From Syntrophomonadaceae bacterium (GTDB taxonomy: Bacteria > Bacillota > Syntrophomonadia > Syntrophomonadales > Syntrophothermaceae), in contig JARYMO010000112.1 in the NCBI GenBank assembly GCA_029907055.1, positions 1-5,409 of the forward strand: a stretch of 5,409 bases of DNA. Reading direction: 5' to 3'. The translations under genes were made by a program, and so were the position numbers. The notes under the pieces are model-generated. The model saw only the letters and a list, made by a program, of their open reading frames with translations, made no database searches and had not been told where the DNA came from. How positions within the stretch are numbered: the stretch's first letter is position 1; every line of letters begins with the position of its first letter. Below are positions 1-5,409 of this stretch, piece by piece.

Positions 1-743
1 TGCACCCGTCCAACTACCGCATCGTGGGCTTCACTTCCTCGGTGCCCCTCGCCGAACTCGTAGAGGTAGGTCGGGCCTACGACATTCCGACCATGGAAGA
101 CATGGGGAGCGGGGTCCTGGTAGACCTTTCCCCCTGGGGCCTCTCAGCGGAACCGACCGTCCAGGAGCGCCTCCGCCAGGGGGTAGATGTCCTCACGTTC
201 AGCGGGGACAAGTTGTTAGGGGGGCCGCAGGCGGGCATCATCGTGGGAAGGCGTGACTTGGTGGAACGAATGAAAAGGAACCAGCTGACACGGGCCTTGC
301 GGGTGGATAAGATCACCATTGCAGCCCTGGAAGGGACTCTGCTCGAATACCTGCGGGGGTCGGCGATGGAGGCGGTGCCTTCCCTGGCCATGGTAACCGC
401 ATCCCGTGACACGTTGCTGCAACGGGCGCAGACCTTGGCCGCGGCCCTGCAGGCACGATGCCTGCCGGAAGACATCGTCGAGTCCGTCGGCACCGTGGCG
501 GTGGAGGACCTGGTGGGAGGGGGCGCGTTCCCGACAGACGTGCTGCCGGGTGCGGCCGTAGAAATGAGGTTCTGCGGCGAGCGTGTCCATGAGGCAGCGT
601 GCCGGCTCAGGACCGGTGTCCCTGCCGTTCTGCCCAGGGTGTCGGAGAACCGCATGCTGCTGAGCCTTCGCACCATCCGGCCGGCGGAAGAGCACGTGCT
701 GGTAGAGCGTATCGACCGGACAGTCAGGGGGCTGAGCGAGTGA
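1..743 (+). CDS. selA: L-seryl-tRNA(Sec) selenium transferase, C-terminal part (5' end outside window)
   Basis: SelA is a cytoplasmic PLP-dependent fold-type I enzyme, decameric in bacteria, that converts Ser-tRNA(Sec) to Sec-tRNA(Sec) with selenophosphate as selenium donor. The window opens inside the gene: the frame reads HPSNYRIVGFTSSVPL from base 3, a SelA signature, so a start at the GTG at 24 is only apparent. About 246 residues are visible, roughly the C-terminal half of a protein usually near 460 residues. Seen: MEDMGSGVLVDLS (from base 93) and TFSGDKLLGGPQAGIIVG, whose Lys (codon 210-212) aligns with the PLP Schiff-base lysine (Lys295 in E. coli). The C-terminal small domain ends VSENRMLLSLRTIRP...GLSE. 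No frameshift or missing key residue is seen. The stop overlaps the selB start by four bases, so the two are cotranscribed and probably translationally coupled. Confidence 0.97.
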   Translation, partial: HPSNYRIVGFTSSVPLAELVEVGRAYDIPTMEDMGSGVLVDLSPWGLSAEPTVQERLRQGVDVLTFSGDKLLGGPQAGIIVGRRDLVERMKRNQLTRALRVDKITIAALEGTLLEYLRGSAMEAVPSLAMVTASRDTLLQRAQTLAAALQARCLPEDIVESVGTVAVEDLVGGGAFPTDVLPGAAVEMRFCGERVHEAACRLRTGVPAVLPRVSENRMLLSLRTIRPAEEHVLVERIDRTVRGLSE

Positions 744-2650
744 AGAGGGTGGTCATTGGTACAGCCGGACACATTGATCACGGAAAAACGACCCTGGTGA
801 AGGCCCTGACCGGCATTGACACTGACCGCCTGAAGGAAGAAAAGCAACGGGGCATTTCCATCGAGTTGGGATTTGCCCCTTTGCGCTTGCCCAGCGGCCA
901 AGTGGCGGCGATTGTGGATGTGCCTGGGCACGAACGCTTCATCCGCCACATGTTGGCCGGCGCTTCGGGGGTGGACGCGGTCATGTTGGTGGTGGCTGCC
1001 GACGAAGGGATCATGCCCCAGACTCGGGAGCATGTTGACATCATTGAACTGCTCGGCGTAGACCGCGGGGTGGTGGTAATCACCAAGAAGGACCTGGTCG
1101 ACGAGGAGTGGCTGATGCTCGTCGAGGAAGAAATCCGGGATTTTCTCCAGAAGTGCATCCTGCGACATGCCCCGGTGGTGGCGGTATCGGCAGTGAGCGG
1201 AGAAGGGATCGACACACTCCTGCAAATCCTGCAAGACTTGACTTCCGACCTGCCGGAAAGGGCGGTCATCGGCAAGGCCCGCCTGCCAATCGACCGTGCC
1301 TTTTCGATGACCGGCTTCGGCACGGTGGTGACCGGGACCCTGTGGTCGGGGCGGATCCGGGTGGGTGACAGCATGGAAGTACTCCCGCCGCGGCTGCCAA
1401 CGCGGGTGAGAACCCTGCAGGTTCACGGGCAGAAAGTGGAAGAGGCGGAGGCCGGGCAAAGGGTGGCGGTCAACCTCCAGGGGCTCGAACTCTCCGACGT
1501 ACAGCGCGGGTTCGTCGTCTGTACCCCTGGATTTCTGAGCCCCACGCATCGGCTGGACGCGACGATTCGACTCCTGAGTTCCAGCCCTCGAACGATTCGG
1601 AACTGGAATCGCATTCGTTTTCACTTGGGGACCGGGGAAGCGCTCGGGCGAGTGGTGTTGCTCGACCGGGACGAATTGCTACCAGGCGAAGAAGCGTATG
1701 CCCAGATCGTGCTGGAAAACCCTATTGTGGCAGCCCGCAACGACCGGTTCGTAATCAGGTTTTACTCCCCAATGATGACGGTAGGGGGAGGCAAGGTGAT
1801 TGACCCACACCCTCCCAAGCAGAAGCGTTTCCGGGAAGACGTGCTCGCGCGCTTGGCGGTGAAGGAGGAAGGCAGCCTGGGGGAGAGGGTCCTGCAGGAA
1901 CTTGAACAGCGCGGCGACGATGCCTGCACCCAGCAAGAGATAGCCGCCAGGGTAGGGGCGGATGAGGCTGCGGTGAGGGAAGAACTCGATCGGCTGGTGG
2001 AAGGGCAGGAGGCAATGCGGGTCGAAGTGGAGGGCAAGTCCTTCTATCTTGCACGTCTGGCCTTGGAAGAGATGGAGGCGGGCATCCAGAAGGATCTGGA
2101 GGCCTATCACCGTCGGTATCCGCTGCGGAAGGGCCTCCCACGAGAAGAGCTGCGGAGCAGACATCTGAGATTCAAGCAGCCGAAGCTTGCCGCAGCGATG
2201 CTGCAGGCAATGGAAGACCGCGGGGTGCTCGTCGCGCAAGGGAGTTCCGTGGCGTTGCCAGGATTCGAACCCAAGCCAACCCCGGTTCAGCAGCGGGCCA
2301 TTGAGGTTCTCCGGCAGGCCTTCGCAGCAGATATGTTTTCTCCCCCGACTCCCAAAGAAGTCGCGGAGACAGAGGGGATTGACCCCGAGGTTCTGGCCGA
2401 AGTACTGGCCTTCCTTCTGGAAACCGGCGAACTGGTGAAGGTGGGGGAGAATGCCGTGTTTCTCGCCGAGGCAGTGGACGAAGGGAAGAGGCGGCTGGAT
2501 GAGTTCTTCACGCGGGAAAGAGAGCTTTCGTTGGCGGCGGCGCGGGATATCTTCCAGAGTTCGCGCAAGCATACCCTTCCGCTGATGGAGTACTATGACC
2601 GCATCCGGTATACACGGCGGGTGGGAGACATGAGGGTGCGGAACAGGTGA
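740..2650 (+). CDS. selB: Selenocysteine-specific translation elongation factor SelB
   Basis: SelB is a GTPase that replaces EF-Tu for Sec-tRNA(Sec) and carries it to the ribosome at UGA codons by binding the SECIS hairpin in the mRNA. Start chosen: GTG at 740, with AGGGGG at 726-731 as ribosome binding site 8 bases upstream; upstream in-frame sequence is only the selA shadow. The product has 636 residues, close to Moorella SelB and slightly longer than E. coli SelB. Domains: G domain (about 1-175) with GHIDHGKT (10-17), switch I RGISIELGF (37-45), DVPGHERF (60-67) and TKKD (115-118, the usual SelB variant of NKxD); EF-Tu-like domain II around RAFSMTGFGTVVTGT (186-200); domain III to about residue 360 (ends VIDPHPP); then about 265 residues matching the four winged-helix SECIS-binding domains, ending SRKHTLPLMEYYDRIRYTRRVGDMRV. 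Intact; overlaps selA by four bases. Confidence 0.98.
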   Translation: MKRVVIGTAGHIDHGKTTLVKALTGIDTDRLKEEKQRGISIELGFAPLRLPSGQVAAIVDVPGHERFIRHMLAGASGVDAVMLVVAADEGIMPQTREHVDIIELLGVDRGVVVITKKDLVDEEWLMLVEEEIRDFLQKCILRHAPVVAVSAVSGEGIDTLLQILQDLTSDLPERAVIGKARLPIDRAFSMTGFGTVVTGTLWSGRIRVGDSMEVLPPRLPTRVRTLQVHGQKVEEAEAGQRVAVNLQGLELSDVQRGFVVCTPGFLSPTHRLDATIRLLSSSPRTIRNWNRIRFHLGTGEALGRVVLLDRDELLPGEEAYAQIVLENPIVAARNDRFVIRFYSPMMTVGGGKVIDPHPPKQKRFREDVLARLAVKEEGSLGERVLQELEQRGDDACTQQEIAARVGADEAAVREELDRLVEGQEAMRVEVEGKSFYLARLALEEMEAGIQKDLEAYHRRYPLRKGLPREELRSRHLRFKQPKLAAAMLQAMEDRGVLVAQGSSVALPGFEPKPTPVQQRAIEVLRQAFAADMFSPPTPKEVAETEGIDPEVLAEVLAFLLETGELVKVGENAVFLAEAVDEGKRRLDEFFTRERELSLAAARDIFQSSRKHTLPLMEYYDRIRYTRRVGDMRVRNR

Positions 2651-2697
2651 GGCATATGGAGATTCCCAAGGAACGGGAGGGCTGAGCCCACACATTT

Positions 2698-2727
2698 TCC
2701 CCACGGGCGACGGACATTATATATAAT
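2698..2727 (+). promoter_or_regulatory. Probable selC promoter (strong -10, weak -35)
   Basis: A perfect TATAAT lies at 2722-2727 inside an AT-rich island (2716-2729) that stands out from the GC-rich surroundings. The best -35 at acceptable spacing is only TCCCCA (2698-2703, spacer 18), matching half of TTGACA. Transcription would start near 2734, giving a leader of about 13 bases before the mature tRNA at 2747. selC could also receive read-through from selAB, since no convincing terminator separates them. Confidence 0.6.
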
Positions 2728-2746
2728 AAGTAGGAACGGATGTGAT

Positions 2747-2845
2747 GGAGGCGGATCGGTCCTGGTGGACCGCCTGGACTTCAAATCCAGTCTGCGCCGT
2801 GGTGGCCCCACGGTGGGTGGGTTCGATTCCCACACGCCTCCGCCA
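2747..2845 (+). tRNA. selC: tRNA-Sec (anticodon UCA)
   Basis: This is the selenocysteine tRNA, charged with Ser by SerRS, converted by SelA and decoded at UGA by SelB. It folds by hand as follows. Acceptor GGAGGCGG (2747-2754) faces ACGCCTCC (2834-2841), with seven Watson-Crick pairs and a G-A mismatch at the eighth. The D arm has a 6-bp stem CGGTCC/GGACCG (2757-2762/2767-2772) and a tight TGGT loop, typical of tRNA-Sec. The anticodon stem is CTGGA/TCCAG with loop CTTCAAA, placing TCA at 2781-2783. The long variable arm spans 2791-2816 (stem CGCCGTGG/CCACGGTG, one G-U). The T arm is GTGGG-TTCGATT-CCCAC (2817-2833). The discriminator is G2842 and the CCA (2843-2845) is encoded. Length is 99 bases against 95 in E. 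coli. It sits directly behind selB, with its own -10 box and terminator. Confidence 0.97.
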
Positions 2846-2860
2846 AGTGATGCTGCTTTT

Positions 2861-2892
2861 CGGACGGGCTGAGTCAGCCCGTTCGTGCTTTT
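2861..2892 (+). terminator. Intrinsic terminator after selC
   Basis: An 11-bp stem CGGACGGGCTG (2861-2871) pairs with CAGCCCGTTCG (2875-2885), with one G-U pair and loop AGT. It is followed by TGCTTTT (2886-2892). It starts 15 bases after the CCA end of selC and closes the selA-selB-selC unit. There is no A-tract upstream of the stem, so it is not expected to work on the opposite strand. Confidence 0.88.
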
Positions 2893-3015
2893 CCCCATGT
2901 CAGCCTGGGGGATTCCCTCGGGACCGATGCGCGAATAAGTGCCTCGAGGCGGCGAGCATTCTAAGCCCGCTTCTCCCGCAGTGCGTGACGGACGCCAGTC
3001 GCCAAGGATTGGCAA

Positions 3016-3044
3016 TTATCGCCCGGCGCGGCCTGTGTTATAAT
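3016..3044 (+). promoter_or_regulatory. Probable extended -10 promoter for cvpA-aminopeptidase-selD
   Basis: TGTTATAAT at 3036-3044 is a perfect extended -10 (TGn plus TATAAT). At a 17-base spacing the -35 position holds TTATCG (3016-3021), a weak match; an alternative TTGGCA (3009-3014) is the better hexamer but leaves a 24-base spacer, which is too long. Extended -10 promoters tolerate a poor -35. Transcription would begin near 3051, leaving a leader of about 65 bases before the GTG at 3116. Confidence 0.7.
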
Positions 3045-3072
3045 TCGAACAACAGCGGGTAGGAGTCCGGAA

Positions 3073-3096
3073 CGGCGGCGGCTGAGCTGCCTGCCG
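3073..3096 (+). promoter_or_regulatory. Leader hairpin upstream of the cvpA-like gene
   Basis: CGGCGGCGGC (3073-3082) pairs with GCTGCC and GCCG (3086-3091, 3093-3096) around a TGA loop, giving ten pairs with one G-U and a bulged T at 3092. It lies within the predicted 5' leader, 7 bases before the ribosome binding site GGGGGA (3104-3109). It has no T-tract, so it is not an intrinsic terminator. It may stabilise the mRNA or be chance in GC-rich DNA. Confidence 0.35.
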
Positions 3097-3115
3097 AGGG
3101 AACGGGGGATGTGTC

Positions 3116-3754
3116 GTGAGGCTGAACCTGTTGGATTACGCGATTATTCTGGTGGTGATAGCCGGTGGCGTTTCCGGGTACCAGCGAGGGTTGGTCCGTA
3201 CGGTGGGGAACATTGTGTCCCTGGGCCTGGGGCTGGCGATAGCCGCCCTGGGGGCCGAAAAGCTCACTCTCTACCTGGAGGCGAAGATGCACACCGTGTC
3301 ATCGCTTGCCGGCTACCTGGAGAACCACTTTCCCCTTTCCATGGTGGGGACTGCAGACATGGTGCTTCCCCAGAGCCTGCTTATCATGCCGCAGGTGAGC
3401 GATTCCCCGTACACCCCGCTGGCGTACGTGCTGGTCCTGGCCGGGAGCTTCCTGTCCCTCTGCTTGCTGGTAACGGTGGCTGCCCTGCTCACTTGGGCGG
3501 TATTGAGCTGGGTGCTGGGCTGGGTGGTCGATGGGACGCTGAACCGGGCAGGGGGGGCGGCAGTCGGCGTAGGACTGAAAACGGTGGGGATGGCGGTATT
3601 GATGGGCGTATTAGTGCCGCTGGTTGAAGTTGGGGCAAACATGCATATAGCTGGTGCCCTTATCACCAGGTCCTACACGCAGACCTCGGTGCTCACTCCG
3701 TACCTGGTGGTGCTCTTCAAGTGGATGACCCGGTGGGCCAACTTGAGCCTGTGA
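3116..3754 (+). CDS. CvpA-like integral membrane protein
   Basis: A 212-residue hydrophobic protein resembling the CvpA family, named for a colicin V production protein in E. coli; the molecular function of most members is unclear. Start chosen: GTG at 3116, six bases after GGGGGA (3104-3109), giving the family-typical opening RLNLLDYAIILVVIAGGVSGYQRGLVRTV. Membrane segments by eye: about 5-22, 31-47, 101-135 (long, perhaps two helices) and 148-170. Between the third and fourth lies VVDGTLNRAGGAAVGVGLK, matching the conserved D-x-x-x-x-R-x-x-G-x-x-x-G stretch of CvpA proteins. The region 48-98 is more polar and probably lies outside the bilayer. It is first gene of the unit that runs on to the aminopeptidase and selD. 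No link to selenium metabolism is known, so its position may be only local gene order. Confidence 0.82.
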   Translation: MRLNLLDYAIILVVIAGGVSGYQRGLVRTVGNIVSLGLGLAIAALGAEKLTLYLEAKMHTVSSLAGYLENHFPLSMVGTADMVLPQSLLIMPQVSDSPYTPLAYVLVLAGSFLSLCLLVTVAALLTWAVLSWVLGWVVDGTLNRAGGAAVGVGLKTVGMAVLMGVLVPLVEVGANMHIAGALITRSYTQTSVLTPYLVVLFKWMTRWANLSL

Positions 3755-3799
3755 CGGGAAGCAGGGTGCGACGGAAGCGACGTTGAGATGATTGGCTCT

Positions 3800-3806
3800 A
3801 GGGGGA
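3800..3806 (+). promoter_or_regulatory. Ribosome binding site that decides the aminopeptidase start
   Basis: AGGGGGA at 3800-3806 lies five bases before the ATG at 3812. The alternative in-frame ATG at 3788 has only GGAAG (3773-3777) ten bases upstream and would add eight residues (MIGSRGID) that include the Shine-Dalgarno itself. The ATG at 3812 is therefore preferred. Confidence 0.65.
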
Positions 3807-3811
3807 TTGAC

Positions 3812-5194
3812 ATGGCAGGCAATGGCAGCGATGCAGGCAGGAGCGCGTGGGAGCGGATGGATGAAGGGGAGCGCCAGGCAGCCTTCGGGCTTGCCGCCCG
3901 CTACGTCGACTTCCTGAATATTGCCAAGACGGAACGGGAGGCGACCGAGGCCATTATCGAGGCAGCTCGAGAGCGCGGATACGTTGAGCTGCGCCGAGAC
4001 AGCACGGTGGTGGCGGGAGCTCGATTTTTTGCCCAAAGAAAGGGGAAGTTGTCGGCTCTACTGATGGTCGGAAAGGAGCCACTCGAAAAGGGATTCAATA
4101 TCGTGGCCGCCCACGTGGACGCGCCGCGACTGGATCTGAAGCCTCGCCCGCTCTACGAGAGCGAAGGCTTGGCATTGCTGAGAACGCACTACTATGGCGG
4201 TATCAAGAAGTACCAATGGACGGCACTGCCAATGAGTCTTCGTGGCGTGGTAATCAAGAAGGACGGCTCTTGCATTCGGGTTACGGTGGGAGATGGTCCA
4301 GGAGACCCCGTACTCACCATTTCGGATCTGCTTCCCCACCTGGCCCGCGAACAAATGGAGAAGAAGATGAGCGACGGAGTGACTGGAGAGGGCCTCAATC
4401 TGCTGGTGGGGAACATTCCGCTGGCAGGAGCCACCAAGGACCCAGTACGCACGGCTGTTCTGGGTCTGCTGCGAGACCGCTACGGGATTGGAGAGGACGA
4501 TTTCTGCAGTGCGGAACTGGAAGCAGTACCAGCCTTCCCCGCGGTAGACGTGGGCTTGGACCGCAGCATGGTAGGTGGTTATGGGCAGGATGACCGGGTG
4601 AGCGCGTTTGCCTGCCTGGAGGCAATCCTGTCGCTGGAAGAAACGAGGAGGACGGCAATCGCGGTGTTTGCTGACAAGGAGGAGATCGGCAGTGCAGGCA
4701 ACACCGGACTCCGCTCATACTTCCTGGACAACCTGGTGGCGCAGCTGTTCGCTGCTGCAGGCATCACGGATTACTTCGAGGTGCGGGCGGCACTGGAGGC
4801 CTCTCGGGCCTTGTCGGCAGACGTGAGTGCCGCCTTTGACCCGCTCTATGAGAACGTCTTCGAGAAGATGAACACTTCGTACCTGGGAGCGGGTGTAGTG
4901 TTGACCAAGTACACCGGGTCACGCGGCAAGTACGACGCCAGTGACGCGAACCCTGAGTTCGTGGCCCATGTCCGCAGAATTCTGGACGACAATGGGGTCG
5001 TCTGGCAGGCGGGTGAGCTGGGGAAAGTTGACGAGGGAGGTGGGGGCACGGTGGCACAGTACCTCGCGCGCTACGGTATGGACGTCCTGGATTGCGGCGT
5101 TCCCCTGCTCAGCATGCATTCTCCTTTCGAGGTGGTGAGCAAGGCTGACCTCTTCATGGCCTTCAAGGCCTACCGGTCCTTTTTGCTCGATTGA
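3812..5194 (+). CDS. M18 family zinc aminopeptidase
   Basis: A cytoplasmic dinuclear-zinc metallopeptidase that removes N-terminal residues from peptides. With the ATG at 3812 it has 460 residues, normal for bacterial M18 enzymes; the ATG at 3788 would add eight. Seen motifs (numbering from 3812): AAHVDAPRLDLK with metal ligand His101 and Asp103; GQDDRVSAF with the bridging Asp at 260/261; DKEEIGSAGNTG with the catalytic and ligand Glu pair 290/291; LSADVSAAFDPLYEN with ligand Asp337; KYTGSRGKYDASDAN; and C-terminal MHSPFEVV with ligand His436. All expected catalytic positions are present. SADVSAAFDP rather than SADMAHA places it nearer the bacterial 'M18 aminopeptidase 1' (ApeA-like) group than yeast Ape1/Ape4. 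It starts 57 bases after the cvpA-like stop and ends 24 bases before selD, so it is probably cotranscribed with both. A selenium role is not known. Confidence 0.93.
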   Translation: MAGNGSDAGRSAWERMDEGERQAAFGLAARYVDFLNIAKTEREATEAIIEAARERGYVELRRDSTVVAGARFFAQRKGKLSALLMVGKEPLEKGFNIVAAHVDAPRLDLKPRPLYESEGLALLRTHYYGGIKKYQWTALPMSLRGVVIKKDGSCIRVTVGDGPGDPVLTISDLLPHLAREQMEKKMSDGVTGEGLNLLVGNIPLAGATKDPVRTAVLGLLRDRYGIGEDDFCSAELEAVPAFPAVDVGLDRSMVGGYGQDDRVSAFACLEAILSLEETRRTAIAVFADKEEIGSAGNTGLRSYFLDNLVAQLFAAAGITDYFEVRAALEASRALSADVSAAFDPLYENVFEKMNTSYLGAGVVLTKYTGSRGKYDASDANPEFVAHVRRILDDNGVVWQAGELGKVDEGGGGTVAQYLARYGMDVLDCGVPLLSMHSPFEVVSKADLFMAFKAYRSFLLD

Positions 5195-5208
5195 AGGGAA
5201 GCAGGCCG

Positions 5209-5218
5209 AAGGGAGGTG
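5209..5218 (+). promoter_or_regulatory. Strong Shine-Dalgarno of selD
   Basis: AAGGGAGGTG at 5209-5218 closely matches the 16S anti-Shine-Dalgarno complement. If GGAGG (5212-5216) is the pairing core, the GTG at 5225 is ideally spaced (8 bases) and the ATG at 5219 is too close (2). If AAGGG (5209-5213) pairs, the ATG at 5219 fits with 5 bases. Either way the signal lies upstream of the in-frame TGA, which supports translation through it. Confidence 0.75.
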
Positions 5219-5409
5219 ATGGCGGTGGAGGAGAGGCAAAGGCTGACCCACATGGTGCGTGCAGCGGGTTGAGCGGCCAAGATGGGGCCGGGGGCCCTGA
5301 GCGATTTGCTGGCAGAGCTGCCCGTGAGTAGCGACCCGCGAGTACTGGTTGGGTTTGATTCGCTGGACGACGCGGGGGTGTTCGCGTTGTCGGCGACCCA
5401 AGCGCTCAT
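5219..5409 (+). CDS. selD: Selenide, water dikinase SelD, selenocysteine-containing (3' end outside window)
   Basis: SelD makes selenophosphate from selenide and ATP, the selenium donor used by SelA. The first 63 codons are visible. From the ATG at 5219 the frame reads MAVEERQRLTHMVRAAG, then TGA (5270-5272), then AAKMGPGALSDLLAELP and on to LVGFDSLDDAGVFALSATQAL at the window edge. It aligns with E. coli SelD [20 protein letters not shown]: the TGA falls on the essential Cys17, the following AAK keeps the catalytic Lys20 (Lys21 here), and Cys19 is replaced by Ala. DSLDDAGVF corresponds to the Mg-ATP-binding Asp51 region. Sec at this site is known in many SelD proteins, and selA, selB and selC lie alongside, so the TGA is read as Sec18. 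The start is either ATG 5219 or GTG 5225. An in-frame ATG at 5282, after the TGA, has no ribosome binding site and would lose the active site. Confidence 0.94.
5270..5272 (+). other. selD: In-frame TGA read as selenocysteine (active-site Sec18 of SelD)
   Basis: The TGA sits between AAG and AAK in the catalytic loop of SelD, at the position held by Cys17 in E. coli. Clear SelD homology continues in the same frame on both sides, which a true stop would not show. Confidence 0.93.
5283..5299 (+). promoter_or_regulatory. Candidate bacterial SECIS hairpin in selD
   Basis: Just after the TGA, GGGCC (5285-5289) pairs with GGCCC (5293-5297) around a GGG loop (5290-5292). Two wobble pairs, G5284-T5298 and T5283-G5299, extend the stem to seven pairs. 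A lower helix CAAG/TTTG (5278-5281/5305-5308) is possible across an internal loop. The apical loop begins after 17 bases from the TGA and starts with G, which fits the general bacterial SECIS model (loop 16-37 bases away, G in its first two positions). A competing hairpin CGGCC/GGCCG (5274-5278/5286-5290) cannot form at the same time. The fold is drawn by hand. Confidence 0.6.

Noticed and set aside
599..739. An upstream ATG that would extend selB by 47 codons
   Set aside because: The added residues are the selA sequence in another frame. The GTG at 740 has a good ribosome binding site and gives the family-standard SelB N-terminus.
77..1624. A 515-codon open frame on the - strand across selA and selB, and several other long - strand frames
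   Set aside because: They lie antisense to clearly recognised proteins, have low-complexity composition rich in Arg, His, Pro and Ser, and show no recognisable domain. Long antisense frames are expected in GC-rich coding DNA.
2679..2689. Short hairpin GGGC-TGA-GCCC between selB and selC as a terminator
   Set aside because: The stem is only 4 bp and the following sequence (ACACATTTT) has no T-tract directly after it. Too weak to call.
2941..2950. Perfect palindrome GCCTCGAGGC in the selC-cvpA gap
   Set aside because: A 10-base GC-rich palindrome is likely by chance, it is about 65 bases upstream of the -35 region, and there is no second copy. No operator can be supported.
2742..3062. A 106-codon + strand open frame after selB
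   Set aside because: It runs through tRNA-Sec and its terminator, so it cannot be a normal protein gene. No domain is seen.
3109..3627. A 172-codon + strand frame overlapping the cvpA-like gene
   Set aside because: It is a frame shadow rich in Gly, Arg and Pro. The frame from 3116 gives a membrane protein with CvpA features.
5270..5272. selD as a pseudogene with a nonsense mutation
   Set aside because: The TGA is exactly at the catalytic residue, flanking homology is intact in one frame, and the genes for Sec insertion are adjacent. Recoding is far more likely.
1..5409. Mobile elements, CRISPR arrays, phage genes or a novel defence system
   Set aside because: No transposase, inverted terminal repeats, direct-repeat arrays or phage-type proteins are seen. 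All coding space is explained by housekeeping and selenium genes.

Overview
The window is a selenocysteine (Sec) biosynthesis and decoding locus, read entirely on the + strand. Order: the 3' part of selA (seryl-tRNA(Sec) selenium transferase), complete selB (Sec-specific elongation factor), selC (tRNA-Sec, anticodon UCA), a CvpA-like membrane protein, an M18 zinc aminopeptidase, and the 5' end of selD (selenophosphate synthetase). The most notable element is selD. Its reading frame is interrupted by a TGA at 5270-5272, exactly where the catalytic Cys/Sec of SelD lies, so the gene very probably encodes a selenoprotein and would be missed or truncated by ordinary gene calling.

The organism is probably a GC-rich anaerobic Firmicute of the Moorella/Desulfotomaculum kind. 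This is inference. It rests on high GC, GTG starts, strong GGAGG-type ribosome binding sites, a SelB of about 636 residues with a long C-terminal winged-helix part like the Moorella protein, and the Sec-containing SelD.

Layout: selA and selB overlap by 4 bases (GTGA) and are translationally coupled. After selB there is about 100 bp holding a good -10 box (TATAAT), which probably gives selC its own promoter. selC (2747-2845, CCA encoded) is followed by a strong intrinsic terminator (2861-2892). A second unit starts at an extended -10 promoter (TGTTATAAT, 3036-3044). It carries cvpA-like, M18 aminopeptidase and selD, with short gaps (57 and 24 bases) and no visible terminator between them.

How the genes work together: SelD makes selenophosphate, SelA uses it to convert Ser-tRNA(Sec) to Sec-tRNA(Sec), selC supplies the tRNA, and SelB delivers the charged tRNA to UGA codons marked by a downstream SECIS hairpin. 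Because SelD appears to contain Sec itself, the product of the pathway is needed to make its first enzyme. The CvpA-like protein and the aminopeptidase have no known role in selenium metabolism and look like passengers within the cluster.
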